From: Owenweeksia sp.
GTDB taxonomy: Bacteria > Bacteroidota > Bacteroidia > Flavobacteriales > Schleiferiaceae
DNA length: 64,000 nt
Direction: 5' to 3'
Assembly: GCA_002695025.1 (NCBI GenBank)
Contig: NZNV01000017.1
Coordinates: 248,001 to 312,000, forward strand
The position numbers and the translations under genes were made by a program. Of the stretch, positions 25,957 through 34,101 are shown piece by piece (the stretch's first letter is position 1; each line of letters starts with the position of its first letter). The notes under the pieces were generated by a model. That model had not been told where the DNA came from and searched no databases. It saw nothing but the letters and a program-made list of their open reading frames with translations.

Positions 25957-25964
25957 AAGCACCT

Positions 25965-27476
25965 ATGAGCCACAAAACAGCACTTATTATCCTGGATGGT
26001 TGGGGTATTGCTAAAGACCCATCGGTTTCGGCTATCGATAAAGCCAAAACCCCGTTCATCGACTCGCTTTACCATGATTATCCTCACGCACAACTGGAAG
26101 CTTCGGGCATGGCCGTAGGTCTTCCGGAAGGCCAGATGGGTAACAGTGAGGTAGGCCACATGAACCTGGGTGCCGGACGCGTGGTGTACCAGGATCTGGT
26201 AAAGATCAATTTAGCCGTGGAAGATGGCTCGCTGGCCAGGGAAAAAGTATTGCAGGATGCTTTGCAATATGCGCGTAGTCAGAATAAAAAATTGCACCTC
26301 ATAGGTCTCTTGTCAGACGGAGGGGTGCACTCCCATATCAACCACCTGAAAGGCCTTGCTTCAGCAGCTCATGATTCCGGGCTACAGGATGTGTACGTTC
26401 ATGTATTTACGGATGGACGCGATACGGACCCTAAAGGAGGCTTGGGTTATGTGGATGAATTGGAAGCACACCTGGAAAAAACCACCGGTAAAATAGCCAG
26501 TGTGGTAGGCCGCTACTACGCTATGGACCGGGATAAGCGCTGGGAACGTGTTAAGCTGGCCTATGATCTGCTGGTACACGGTAAAGGCGAAAAGTTCAAC
26601 AGTGCCCGTGAAGCCATACAGGCTTCCTATGATGAGGGCGTTACCGATGAATTTATTAAGCCCAGGCTCATTAAGCCCGCTGGCACGATAGAGGAGGGTG
26701 ATGTGGTGCTGTGTTTCAATTTCCGCACGGACAGGGGGCGACAGATCACTATGGCGCTTACCCAACAGGATTTTCCCGAGCAGGATATGAAAAAGCTGGA
26801 TCTGTATTATGTAACCATGACCCGCTATGACGATACCTTTAAAGGTGTAAAGGTGATCTATGAAAAAGATAACCTGGAAGATACCCTGGGTGAGGTTTTA
26901 TCCAAAGCAGGAAAAACACAGATCCGCATAGCCGAAACGGAAAAGTATCCCCACGTAACTTTCTTTTTCTCGGGCGGAAGGGAAGAAGAATTTAAAGGAG
27001 AAAAAAGACTGCTATGTCCTTCTCCCAAAGTGGCAACCTATGATCTGCAGCCGGAGATGAGTGCCTACGATATCCGGGATAAAATAGTTCCTGAACTCGA
27101 AAAAGGAGAGGTGGATTTTATTTGCCTCAACTTTGCCAATCCTGATATGGTAGGCCATACAGGGGTTATGGAAGCCGCCATCAAAGCATGCGAAACCGTG
27201 GACACCTGTGCCCGTGATGTGGTAGAGGCCGGCTTAAAGAATGATTATACTTTCCTCATTATTGCGGATCACGGTAATTCAGATTGCATGATAAACCCGG
27301 ATGGATCGCCCAATACGGCCCATACCACCCAGCCTGTTCCCTTCTTTTTTGTGAGTAACGATTATCGTGGTTCTTTGAAAAACGGAATTTTGGGCGATAT
27401 TGCACCAACCATATTGGATCGTATGGGAATAACCCGCCCCGAAAAAATGACCGGAAAATCACTAATAACGAAATGA
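25965..27476 (+). CDS. gpmI: 2,3-bisphosphoglycerate-independent phosphoglycerate mutase
   Basis: This 503-residue glycolytic enzyme interconverts 3- and 2-phosphoglycerate using two Mn ions and a phosphoserine. The catalytic Ser61 is in QMGNSEVGH and Asp11 is in LDGWG. Family segments such as FTDGRDTDP, NFRTDRGRQ and the late ADHGNSD metal site are intact. Length matches the family. Its last codons overlap the next gene (ATGA), beginning a four-gene operon with a HAD phosphatase, map and a methyltransferase. Confidence 0.97.
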   Translation: MSHKTALIILDGWGIAKDPSVSAIDKAKTPFIDSLYHDYPHAQLEASGMAVGLPEGQMGNSEVGHMNLGAGRVVYQDLVKINLAVEDGSLAREKVLQDALQYARSQNKKLHLIGLLSDGGVHSHINHLKGLASAAHDSGLQDVYVHVFTDGRDTDPKGGLGYVDELEAHLEKTTGKIASVVGRYYAMDRDKRWERVKLAYDLLVHGKGEKFNSAREAIQASYDEGVTDEFIKPRLIKPAGTIEEGDVVLCFNFRTDRGRQITMALTQQDFPEQDMKKLDLYYVTMTRYDDTFKGVKVIYEKDNLEDTLGEVLSKAGKTQIRIAETEKYPHVTFFFSGGREEEFKGEKRLLCPSPKVATYDLQPEMSAYDIRDKIVPELEKGEVDFICLNFANPDMVGHTGVMEAAIKACETVDTCARDVVEAGLKNDYTFLIIADHGNSDCMINPDGSPNTAHTTQPVPFFFVSNDYRGSLKNGILGDIAPTILDRMGITRPEKMTGKSLITK

Positions 27477-27898
27477 TAAATCAGGATTCCAAGATCATTG
27501 CCGTTGATTTTGATGGCACTATTGTAGAAGATAAATACCCCGATATCGGTAAGCCCATGCTCTTTGCGTTTGACACCTTACGTAAGCTGCAGGAGGATGG
27601 CCATCGCCTTATTTTGTGGACGTATCGCTATGGTAGCAAATTACAGGAAGCAGTAGATTTTTGTGCGGAAAACGGAGTAGAATTCTATGCGGTGAACTGC
27701 AGTTTTACCGAAGAGGAGTTTAACATGAAAACCGCCAGCAGAAAGATCAATGCCGACCTTTTTATTGACGACCGCAACATTGGTGGCTTTCCTGGGTGGG
27801 GCCAGGTTTACCATATGATCAGTGGAGAATCACCCGATAATGAGTCAGCCGGTAAACCGGTTAAAACGAAAAAGAAAAAAGGATTATTTAGATTTTGA
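27473..27898 (+). CDS. Small HAD-like hydrolase (BT0820 type)
   Basis: The 141-residue protein has HAD motif I as IIAVDFDGTIVEDKYP (Asp12, Asp14). Downstream segments LWTYRYGSKL, and ADLFIDDRNIGGFPGWG as motif IV, match the small HAD group typified by Bacteroides BT0820. The substrate is unknown. It overlaps gpmI by four bases and the next gene starts at TTG inside its stop. The last 20 residues are basic (KPVKTKKKKGLFRF). Confidence 0.85.
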   Translation: MINQDSKIIAVDFDGTIVEDKYPDIGKPMLFAFDTLRKLQEDGHRLILWTYRYGSKLQEAVDFCAENGVEFYAVNCSFTEEEFNMKTASRKINADLFIDDRNIGGFPGWGQVYHMISGESPDNESAGKPVKTKKKKGLFRF

Positions 27899-28680
27899 TC
27901 AAATACAAAACAAAAGAAGAAATTGAGTTGATGCGCGAGTCGGCCCTGGTGGTCAGCCGTACACTGGGTATGCTTGCATCAGAAGTTAAACCGGGAGCGG
28001 TACCCACGCGCCTGGACAAACTGGCGGAAGAGTTTATCCGCGATCAGGGAGCTATCCCCGGCTTTTTAGGCTTATACGATTGTCCCAGCACCCTCCTGAT
28101 CTCCCGCAATGAAACCGTGGTGCACGGTCTACCGATAGATAAGCCCCTGGAAGATGGGGATATTGTGAGCATAGACTGTGGCGCTATCTTGAACGGTTAT
28201 TACGGAGACCACGCCTATACTTTTGAGGTAGGTGAAGTAGACCCCGAAGTGAAGAAATTACTTAGGGTTACCAAGGAATGCCTGTATAAGGGAATTGAAC
28301 AATTGCGTGCCGGCAACCGCATGGGAGATCTGAGCTATGCTATCCAGAAGCATGCGGAAGACCACGGTTACGGAGTAGTGCGTGAATTGGTGGGCCATGG
28401 TCTCGGCAAGAGTATGCACGAAGATCCCCAGGTACCCAATTACGGGCGCCAGGGCAGGGGTAAAAAATTCCAGGAAGGATTAGTGGTGGCTATTGAACCC
28501 ATGATCACCATGGGTACCCATCGAATTAAACAGCTTAGTGATGGCTGGACCATCAATACCGTGGATGGTAAACCGGCAGCTCATTTTGAACACGATGTGG
28601 CTATAGTAGACGGCAAACCTGAAATACTTTCCACCTTCAATTACATTTACGAAGCCCTGGGTATTACCGAAATCGCATGA
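27895..28680 (+). CDS. map: Methionine aminopeptidase, type I
   Basis: The enzyme removes the N-terminal Met from new proteins. The metal ligands are intact: Asp94, Asp105, His168, Glu201 and Glu232. Segments ELVGHGLGKSMHEDPQVPNY and VVAIEPMIT match the family, and 261 residues is a normal length. I accept TTG at 27895 as the start because it overlaps the previous TGA (TTGA) and yields the usual N-terminus (MIKYKTKEEIELMRESA). No in-frame ATG precedes the conserved region. Confidence 0.95.
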   Translation: MIKYKTKEEIELMRESALVVSRTLGMLASEVKPGAVPTRLDKLAEEFIRDQGAIPGFLGLYDCPSTLLISRNETVVHGLPIDKPLEDGDIVSIDCGAILNGYYGDHAYTFEVGEVDPEVKKLLRVTKECLYKGIEQLRAGNRMGDLSYAIQKHAEDHGYGVVRELVGHGLGKSMHEDPQVPNYGRQGRGKKFQEGLVVAIEPMITMGTHRIKQLSDGWTINTVDGKPAAHFEHDVAIVDGKPEILSTFNYIYEALGITEIA

Positions 28681-29447
28681 TCAAATCCGCATTCCGCTTT
28701 GCACTTAAAATGATACCGCGGCCCATGCTGATCCGTATCAGTTATGCAGCCCGGCCCATATTGGCAATGTTATATGCCGGTAATCGCTACGAAGACCCTA
28801 TTGACGGACGTACCTATAAGAAACTATTGCCCTACGGCTATGAAGGTCGCCAGCGGGAAAATGCCCTGGCTCCGGGAAGCCTTTCCCTGGAACGGCATCG
28901 TTTATTGTGGTTGTACCTCAAAGAAGAAACCGACTTTTTTACCGCTCCTCATAAAGTTTTGCATGTGGCTCCCGAACAGGGTTTTTACAGCCGCTTCCGT
29001 AAAATGAAGAACCTGGATTACCTCACGGCTGACTTGGACTCGCCCATTGCTGATGTGAAAATGGATATCCATAACATACAGTTTGAGGATGATACTTTTG
29101 ATGTGGTATTCTGCAATCATGTTCTGGAGCATGTAACCGATGACCTGCAGTGTATGCGTGAGCTACGGAGAGTACTTAAACCGGGAGGTTTAGCCATTAT
29201 GCAGGTGCCCCTGGATCCGGGCATGGAAAGAACCGATGAAGACCCCACGCTGGAGGATCCGGAAGAACGCAAAAGGCGTTTTGGCCAGTATGATCACGTT
29301 CGCTTATACGGACAGGATTACCCGGATCGTTTGGAGAAAGCCGGCTTTAAAGTAACTGCTGTGGATTACTCCAGGAAGCTGAGTCCGGAACAGTTTGATC
29401 GTTACCGCCTGCCCTCTCAGGAGATTTTGTACGTATGTAGTAAATAA
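28677..29447 (+). CDS. Class I SAM-dependent methyltransferase
   Basis: The 256-residue protein has the Methyltransf_11 pattern. A modified motif I is KVLHVAPEQGFYSRF, where APEQG replaces the usual GxGxG. The acidic strand end is YLTADLDSP, and CNHVLEHVTDD and RELRRVLKPGG follow. A family of Bacteroidota methyltransferases with this APEQG signature exists, and its substrates are unknown. It overlaps map (ATGA) and is the last gene of the gpmI operon. Confidence 0.85.
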   Translation: MIKSAFRFALKMIPRPMLIRISYAARPILAMLYAGNRYEDPIDGRTYKKLLPYGYEGRQRENALAPGSLSLERHRLLWLYLKEETDFFTAPHKVLHVAPEQGFYSRFRKMKNLDYLTADLDSPIADVKMDIHNIQFEDDTFDVVFCNHVLEHVTDDLQCMRELRRVLKPGGLAIMQVPLDPGMERTDEDPTLEDPEERKRRFGQYDHVRLYGQDYPDRLEKAGFKVTAVDYSRKLSPEQFDRYRLPSQEILYVCSK

Positions 29448-29510
29448 GACTACTCTCTTTAAATAATGCAGAAAATCATATCTTAGAGGGTATCCAACGA
29501 AAACCTTGAT

Positions 29511-30401
29511 ATGAAAAAACTACTACTTCTTTTTATCCTGTTTTCCTCGTTTCAGCTTATTGCCCAGTCCAATGCGGATGTTATGAACTCACGCTGGATA
29601 AACGGTTATTATGAAGTTCAAAACAACGGGGGATTCTGGTTTCCGGAACTGGTCAGTACCACCAAATACTGTACATCATCTGATGATACCCTGATTAACG
29701 GGCTGAGTTACGTAAAGCTATATTCCTGTGGTGCGCCATCTGCAAACTACCGCGGGGCTTTAAGAGTAGACCAGGATCGATGGTATTTTCATTCCAGGGA
29801 TTCGGCCACCGAGATGCTGCTTTATGATTTTGGTCTGAACCTGGGCGATACTCTTAAAGAGGCTTTTTATACAGAAACAGCCCTGCCACCATCCTGGGGA
29901 CCTATGATTGTTACCCAGGTGGATACCCTTCCGGTGTTAGGAGTAGCAAGAAAGCATATCTGGTTCAATAATAGTTCCGGTGCCTGGATAGAAGGTATTG
30001 GCTGCGAACAAGGTTTACTATGGGATCCGTACCCCAATATTTCCAATTTTGCTATTGCCCTGGAATGTTTTAGTCATGGCGACACCACCAGGCTGGCTTC
30101 TTCCAATTATAACGGTAACCTTAACCAGGCCTGTCAGCTCACTTTTTCGCTCCGGGAAGAAGCATCTTTCCCGGCCCGTATGTACCCTAACCCTTGCAAA
30201 GATCATCTGACCCTGGAAATTGGACAGTATGCGGGACCCCTGGAATTGCGGATATATTCTGCCAGAGGTGAAGAATTGTTTTCAAGAACCCTTCGTCAAA
30301 CAAAAACCACCCTTTACCCGGATCTGCCGGAGGGTATATACACGGTTATCGGAACACATAAGAACCGCAGTTTTATCAGAAGGTTGGTGGTTGCTGAATA
30401 G
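29511..30401 (+). CDS. Secreted protein with type IX secretion (T9SS) sorting domain
   Basis: The 296-residue protein has an N-terminal signal (MKKLLLLFILFSSFQLIAQS) and a C-terminal type A sorting domain (about 225-296). The domain begins MYPNPCKDHLTLEIG and continues LELRIYSARGEELF, then LPEGIYTVIG and RRLVVAE. The middle domain has no match I can name (GGFWFPELVSTTKY). The sorting domain implies export through the T9SS to the cell surface or medium. The machinery is not in this window. Confidence 0.88.
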   Translation: MKKLLLLFILFSSFQLIAQSNADVMNSRWINGYYEVQNNGGFWFPELVSTTKYCTSSDDTLINGLSYVKLYSCGAPSANYRGALRVDQDRWYFHSRDSATEMLLYDFGLNLGDTLKEAFYTETALPPSWGPMIVTQVDTLPVLGVARKHIWFNNSSGAWIEGIGCEQGLLWDPYPNISNFAIALECFSHGDTTRLASSNYNGNLNQACQLTFSLREEASFPARMYPNPCKDHLTLEIGQYAGPLELRIYSARGEELFSRTLRQTKTTLYPDLPEGIYTVIGTHKNRSFIRRLVVAE

Positions 30402-30402
30402 T

Positions 30403-31527
30403 TTATTCCACCCAATCGGCTATAAAAAGATTGGTGTTACGGGTTCCCCCATTATAGCGGTTGGAGGAGAAGATCAGTTTTTTACCGTCATAACTGAACA
30501 TGGGAAATGAATCAAATTGTTCGTCAAAAGTAATCTGCTCCAGGCCGGTGCCGTCCAGGTTGATCATGAAAAGGTTAAACGGGAAACCTCTTTCAGACTG
30601 GTGATTGGAAGAAAAGATCACCTTTTTACCGGAAGGGTGGAAGAAGGGTGCCCAGTTAGCATTACCCAGTTGTGTGATCTGTTTCAGTTCGCTTCCGTCT
30701 ACATTACAAACGTATAGCTCCATATTGGTAGGTTTTACCAGGCCTTTAGCCAGTAGTTCCTTGTACTCTTTTTGTTCCGCCTCCGTTTTAGGACGTGAGG
30801 CACGGAAGATCAGTTTGGTTCCATCCGGTGAAAAGAAAGCTCCACCATCGTATCCCAAGCCACTGGTAACTTGTTTTTTATCCGAGCCATCCATGTTCAT
30901 GGTCCATAATTCCAGGTCACCGGAACGGGTGGAGGTAAATACGATCTTATCTCCCTTTGGCGATACCGTGGCTTCGGCATCATAGCCTGGTGAATCCGTT
31001 AGTTGGTTGATAATGTTCCCTTGCAGGTCAGCCGTAAAAATGTCAAAGCTTTCGTAGATAGGCCATACATAGCCTTCTTCACGGCCAGGCTCGGGAGGGC
31101 ACTGATCACCTCCCAGGTGGGTGCTGGCGTAAATAATGGTGGAATCGCCCGGCAAAAAGTAGCTGCAGGTAGTGCGTCCTTTACCGGTACTCAGCATTAC
31201 GGGTTTATTGGATATGAGGTTATCATGGGCAATATCGAAGTAGAAGATCTGATCACATTCCACACCCCACTCTGCGTAGTTGGATTGGAATACCGCCATG
31301 TGGTTATCAAAAGAGAAGTATGCCTCGGCATTGTCTCCTCCGTTGGTTAGCTGCCGGATATTGCGAAGATGGCTTTCCCCTTCCAGTACCAGGCTATCTG
31401 CAGGCTCTTCAGCTTGAGTAGAATCAACGGCAGTTTCATCTGCAGTTGTGTTTTCCCCGGACTGCTGGCAGGCCCAGGCCCCGGACATTAAAATACCAAT
31501 ACTCAAAAGAAAAGAAAACAGCTTCAT
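30403..31527 (-). CDS. TolB/PD40-type beta-propeller lipoprotein
   Basis: I start at the ATG at 31527, which begins the lipoprotein signal (MKLFSFLLSIGILMSGAWAC). The frame extends to 31566 across yidD, so the longer start is unlikely. The 374-residue product carries several PD40 repeats (DAEATVSPKGDKIVFTSTRS, DGGAFFSPDGTKLIFRASRP), predicting a TolB-like propeller. It is anchored by the lipid and lies in the periplasm or outer leaflet. The ATG is 1 base after the yidD stop, so it is the last gene of the folE-cysS-yidD transcript. Confidence 0.85.
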   Translation of the reverse strand: MKLFSFLLSIGILMSGAWACQQSGENTTADETAVDSTQAEEPADSLVLEGESHLRNIRQLTNGGDNAEAYFSFDNHMAVFQSNYAEWGVECDQIFYFDIAHDNLISNKPVMLSTGKGRTTCSYFLPGDSTIIYASTHLGGDQCPPEPGREEGYVWPIYESFDIFTADLQGNIINQLTDSPGYDAEATVSPKGDKIVFTSTRSGDLELWTMNMDGSDKKQVTSGLGYDGGAFFSPDGTKLIFRASRPKTEAEQKEYKELLAKGLVKPTNMELYVCNVDGSELKQITQLGNANWAPFFHPSGKKVIFSSNHQSERGFPFNLFMINLDGTGLEQITFDEQFDSFPMFSYDGKKLIFSSNRYNGGTRNTNLFIADWVE

Positions 31528-31528
31528 A

Positions 31529-31777
31529 TTATTTCTGATTTTTAGGAGGAACCGGGTCGTAACCATGTGTTCCCCAGGGGTGACATTTGGATAATCTTTT
31601 CAGGCCCAGCCAAAGACCTTTCAAAGGTCCCCAGATGCGAATGGCCTCTATGGTGTACTGTGAACAGGTGGGCGAATGCCGGCAACTGTTGGGTAATATA
31701 GGAGATAGCACCACCTGATACACCTTCACCAGGAAGATCAACAGGTTTCCGATGCTATTTTGTAAAAACCGGATCAC
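31529..31777 (-). CDS. yidD: Membrane protein insertion efficiency factor YidD
   Basis: This 82-residue protein assists YidC/Oxa-type membrane insertion. The family pattern is complete: LVKVYQVVLSPILPNSCRHS, then PTCSQYTIEAI and CHPWGTHGYDPVP. The GTG start overlaps the cysS stop (TAGTG). It lies between cysS and the TolB-like gene, not near rnpA or yidC as in many bacteria. The placement after cysS is typical of some Bacteroidota. Confidence 0.95.
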   Translation of the reverse strand: MIRFLQNSIGNLLIFLVKVYQVVLSPILPNSCRHSPTCSQYTIEAIRIWGPLKGLWLGLKRLSKCHPWGTHGYDPVPPKNQK

Positions 31778-33255
31778 TATTGCAATGTGTAGGTGGTGCC
31801 TTCGGGCCCATCCTTCAATTGTATTCCTATTTCAGCCAACTGGTCACGTATCTTGTCGGAAAGAGCCCAGTCTTTATCAGCCCGGGCGCGAGCCCGCATA
31901 TCAATCAGCATTTTCATCACTTCGTCCAGTTTGGCCCCACCTTCGTCAGCGGCAGCGTCCTCCAGGCCCAGTACATCAAAAACAAAAGCATTTATGCTTT
32001 GGGTAAGGGTCTCCAGGTCTTCGCTGGATATACCGCAGGCAGTAGCGTCTGCACCGTTGATAAAGCGCACTGCATCAAAAATATGGGCAATAAGGATGGG
32101 GCTGTTGAAGTCATCGTTCATGGCCTCGTAGCACTTGTCCTTCCATTCAGAAACTTTAAAGTCCGAAGTGCCTCCGGGTTGTAAGCTCTTAAGCTTGCGT
32201 ACGGCATCCATCAGGCGCACATAGCCTTTTTCGGCTGCCAGCAGGGCATCGTTACTAAAGTCCAGCTGACTGCGGTAGTGGGCCTGCATCATAAAGAAGC
32301 GGACTACTGTGGGAGCAAAACCCTTTTCCAGTTTGTCGGTATCACCGGTAAACAGTTCATAAGGCAGCAGCGTATTGCCGGTGGACTTACTCATGCGGGC
32401 ACCGTTAAGGGTAAGCATATTGCCGTGCAGCCAGTAACGCACACCTTCCTTGCCGGTAGAAGCGGCATTCTGCGCAATCTCACATTCGTGGTGCGGGAAT
32501 TTAAGGTCCATACCACCTCCGTGGATATCAAACTGCTCACCCAGGTATTTGGTGCTCATCACGGAACACTCCAGGTGCCAGCCGGGGAAACCTACTCCCC
32601 AGGGTGAATTCCAGCGCATGATATGGGTGGGGTCTGCCTTTTTCCAGATGGCAAAATCCAGCGGGCTGCGTTTTTCGGATTGTCCTTCCAGGTCGCGGGT
32701 GCCGCTCATCAGCTCCTCAATCTTGCGTCCTGATAGCTTACCGTAATCATGTGTTTCATTGTACTTGGGCACATCAAAGTAAACCGAACCATTCACTTCG
32801 TAGGCCAGGCCGGCATCCAGTATCTTTTTTACGGTATCAATCTGTTCTACTATATGGCCGGTAGCGGTAGGTTCTATGCTGGGTGGAACAGCGTTGAAAC
32901 GAGCCATCACATCGTGAAAACCCAGGGTGTAACGCTGCACTATTTCCATGGGCTCCAAGGCTTCCAGGCGTGCTTTTTTACCGATCTTGTCTTCTCCCTC
33001 ATCCGCATCGTCTACCAGGTGACCGGCATCGGTAATATTGCGTACATAACGCACTTTATACCCCAGGTGGGTAAGATAGCGGTATACCAGATCAAAGGAA
33101 ATGAAAGTACGGCAGTTGCCCAGGTGTACATCACTGTATACGGTAGGGCCGCATACGTACATCCCTACGTGGGGACCGTTAAGAGGTTCAAACTTTTCCT
33201 TCTTACGACTCAGGGAATTATAGAGGAGTAAGTCGTTTTCTTCGTACAAGGGCAT
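31777..33255 (-). CDS. cysS: Cysteinyl-tRNA synthetase
   Basis: The 492-residue class I synthetase charges tRNA-Cys. A HIGH-like motif lies in [13 protein letters not shown], a KMSKS motif in ARMSKSTGN, and the zinc-site Cys-His residues are in the expected segments ([24 protein letters not shown]). Length and order match the family. The gene starts 12 bases after folE and overlaps yidD at its end, so it belongs to a folE-cysS-yidD-TolB-like operon. Confidence 0.97.
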   Translation of the reverse strand: MPLYEENDLLLYNSLSRKKEKFEPLNGPHVGMYVCGPTVYSDVHLGNCRTFISFDLVYRYLTHLGYKVRYVRNITDAGHLVDDADEGEDKIGKKARLEALEPMEIVQRYTLGFHDVMARFNAVPPSIEPTATGHIVEQIDTVKKILDAGLAYEVNGSVYFDVPKYNETHDYGKLSGRKIEELMSGTRDLEGQSEKRSPLDFAIWKKADPTHIMRWNSPWGVGFPGWHLECSVMSTKYLGEQFDIHGGGMDLKFPHHECEIAQNAASTGKEGVRYWLHGNMLTLNGARMSKSTGNTLLPYELFTGDTDKLEKGFAPTVVRFFMMQAHYRSQLDFSNDALLAAEKGYVRLMDAVRKLKSLQPGGTSDFKVSEWKDKCYEAMNDDFNSPILIAHIFDAVRFINGADATACGISSEDLETLTQSINAFVFDVLGLEDAAADEGGAKLDEVMKMLIDMRARARADKDWALSDKIRDQLAEIGIQLKDGPEGTTYTLQ

Positions 33256-33267
33256 GGAGTGAGGTTT

Positions 33268-33966
33268 TTAAGCGTCAAACGTTGTTTTCATGTTGATGTA
33301 ATCCAGGAAATCACGCTTAGCACTTTCTTCCTTGAATTTTCCTCCGAATTCTGCGGTTACGGTGCTGCTTTCAATATCGCGGATACCCCGTGAATTTACA
33401 CATAAATGCTTGGCATCTATAACACAGGCCACATCCTTGGTGCCCAGTGCCTCCTGCAGGGCCAGCACGATCTGCTTGGTCATGCGCTCTTGCACTTGCG
33501 GCCGTTTGGCATAATAATCCACAATGCGGTTCATTTTGCTGAGGCCAATTACGGTACCGTTTGATATGTAAGCTACGTGAGCGCGGCCTACTATGGGAAG
33601 TAAGTGGTGCTCACAGGTGGAGTATACCACAATGTTTTTTTCCACCAGCATTTCGCCATATTGGTACTTATTCTCAAAGGTGCTGGTGCTGGGTTTGCGT
33701 TCGGGGTTAAGCCCCCCAAAGATCTCCTTTACAAACATTTTGGCAACCCGCAGAGGGGTACCCTTCAGGCTGTCATCGGTAAGATCCATACCCAGTGTGT
33801 CCAGGATCTTTTCAAAATGGTTGCGGATGATCTCGATCTTTTCATCATCGGAGCGGTCAAAAGCGCCCTCACGCATGGGAGTGTCGGTATTACCGCTGGA
33901 AAGATGAATATCTCCCTGTTCTTCAGCTATAGCTTCCAAAGCCTTACTGTTTTTCTTAATCTCCAT
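33268..33966 (-). CDS. folE: GTP cyclohydrolase I
   Basis: The enzyme converts GTP to 7,8-dihydroneopterin triphosphate, the first step to folate. The zinc site is intact: STCEHHLLPIVGRAH and DAKHLCVNSRG. The GTP-contacting KMNRIVDYYAKRPQVQERMT follows the usual pattern. At 232 residues the protein has an extended N-terminus (about 45 residues, charged) compared with bacterial homologues. A clear promoter lies 57 bases upstream. Confidence 0.96.
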   Translation of the reverse strand: MEIKKNSKALEAIAEEQGDIHLSSGNTDTPMREGAFDRSDDEKIEIIRNHFEKILDTLGMDLTDDSLKGTPLRVAKMFVKEIFGGLNPERKPSTSTFENKYQYGEMLVEKNIVVYSTCEHHLLPIVGRAHVAYISNGTVIGLSKMNRIVDYYAKRPQVQERMTKQIVLALQEALGTKDVACVIDAKHLCVNSRGIRDIESSTVTAEFGGKFKEESAKRDFLDYINMKTTFDA

Positions 33967-34022
33967 TCCTGTAATTTACGGTGGGCCACCGTTATTTCTA
34001 CACAGTGGCAAAAATTGGGGTG

Positions 34023-34052
34023 CAAAGGTACGGAATAAGGCCTGTCTGCAAA
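34023..34052 (-). promoter_or_regulatory. folE promoter, TTTG -33 and TACCTTTG -7
   Basis: On the minus strand TTTG (34049-34052) precedes TACCTTTG (34023-34030) with 18 bases between, close to the Bacteroidota spacing. The -7 box is 57 bases before the folE ATG. Confidence 0.55.
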
Positions 34053-34101
34053 TGCTTTATCCGGCTCTGCAATAAAGTCTTAGCTAATATCTATTCTTTA
34101 C

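Larger units (their letters stand above)
25651..25964. other. Intergenic region between a lipoprotein gene and gpmI
   Basis: I see no believable gene. The 64-codon minus-strand frame here has no family match or start context. The right part contains the gpmI promoter box and leader hairpin, described separately. Nothing further stands out in the left 230 bases. Confidence 0.5.
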
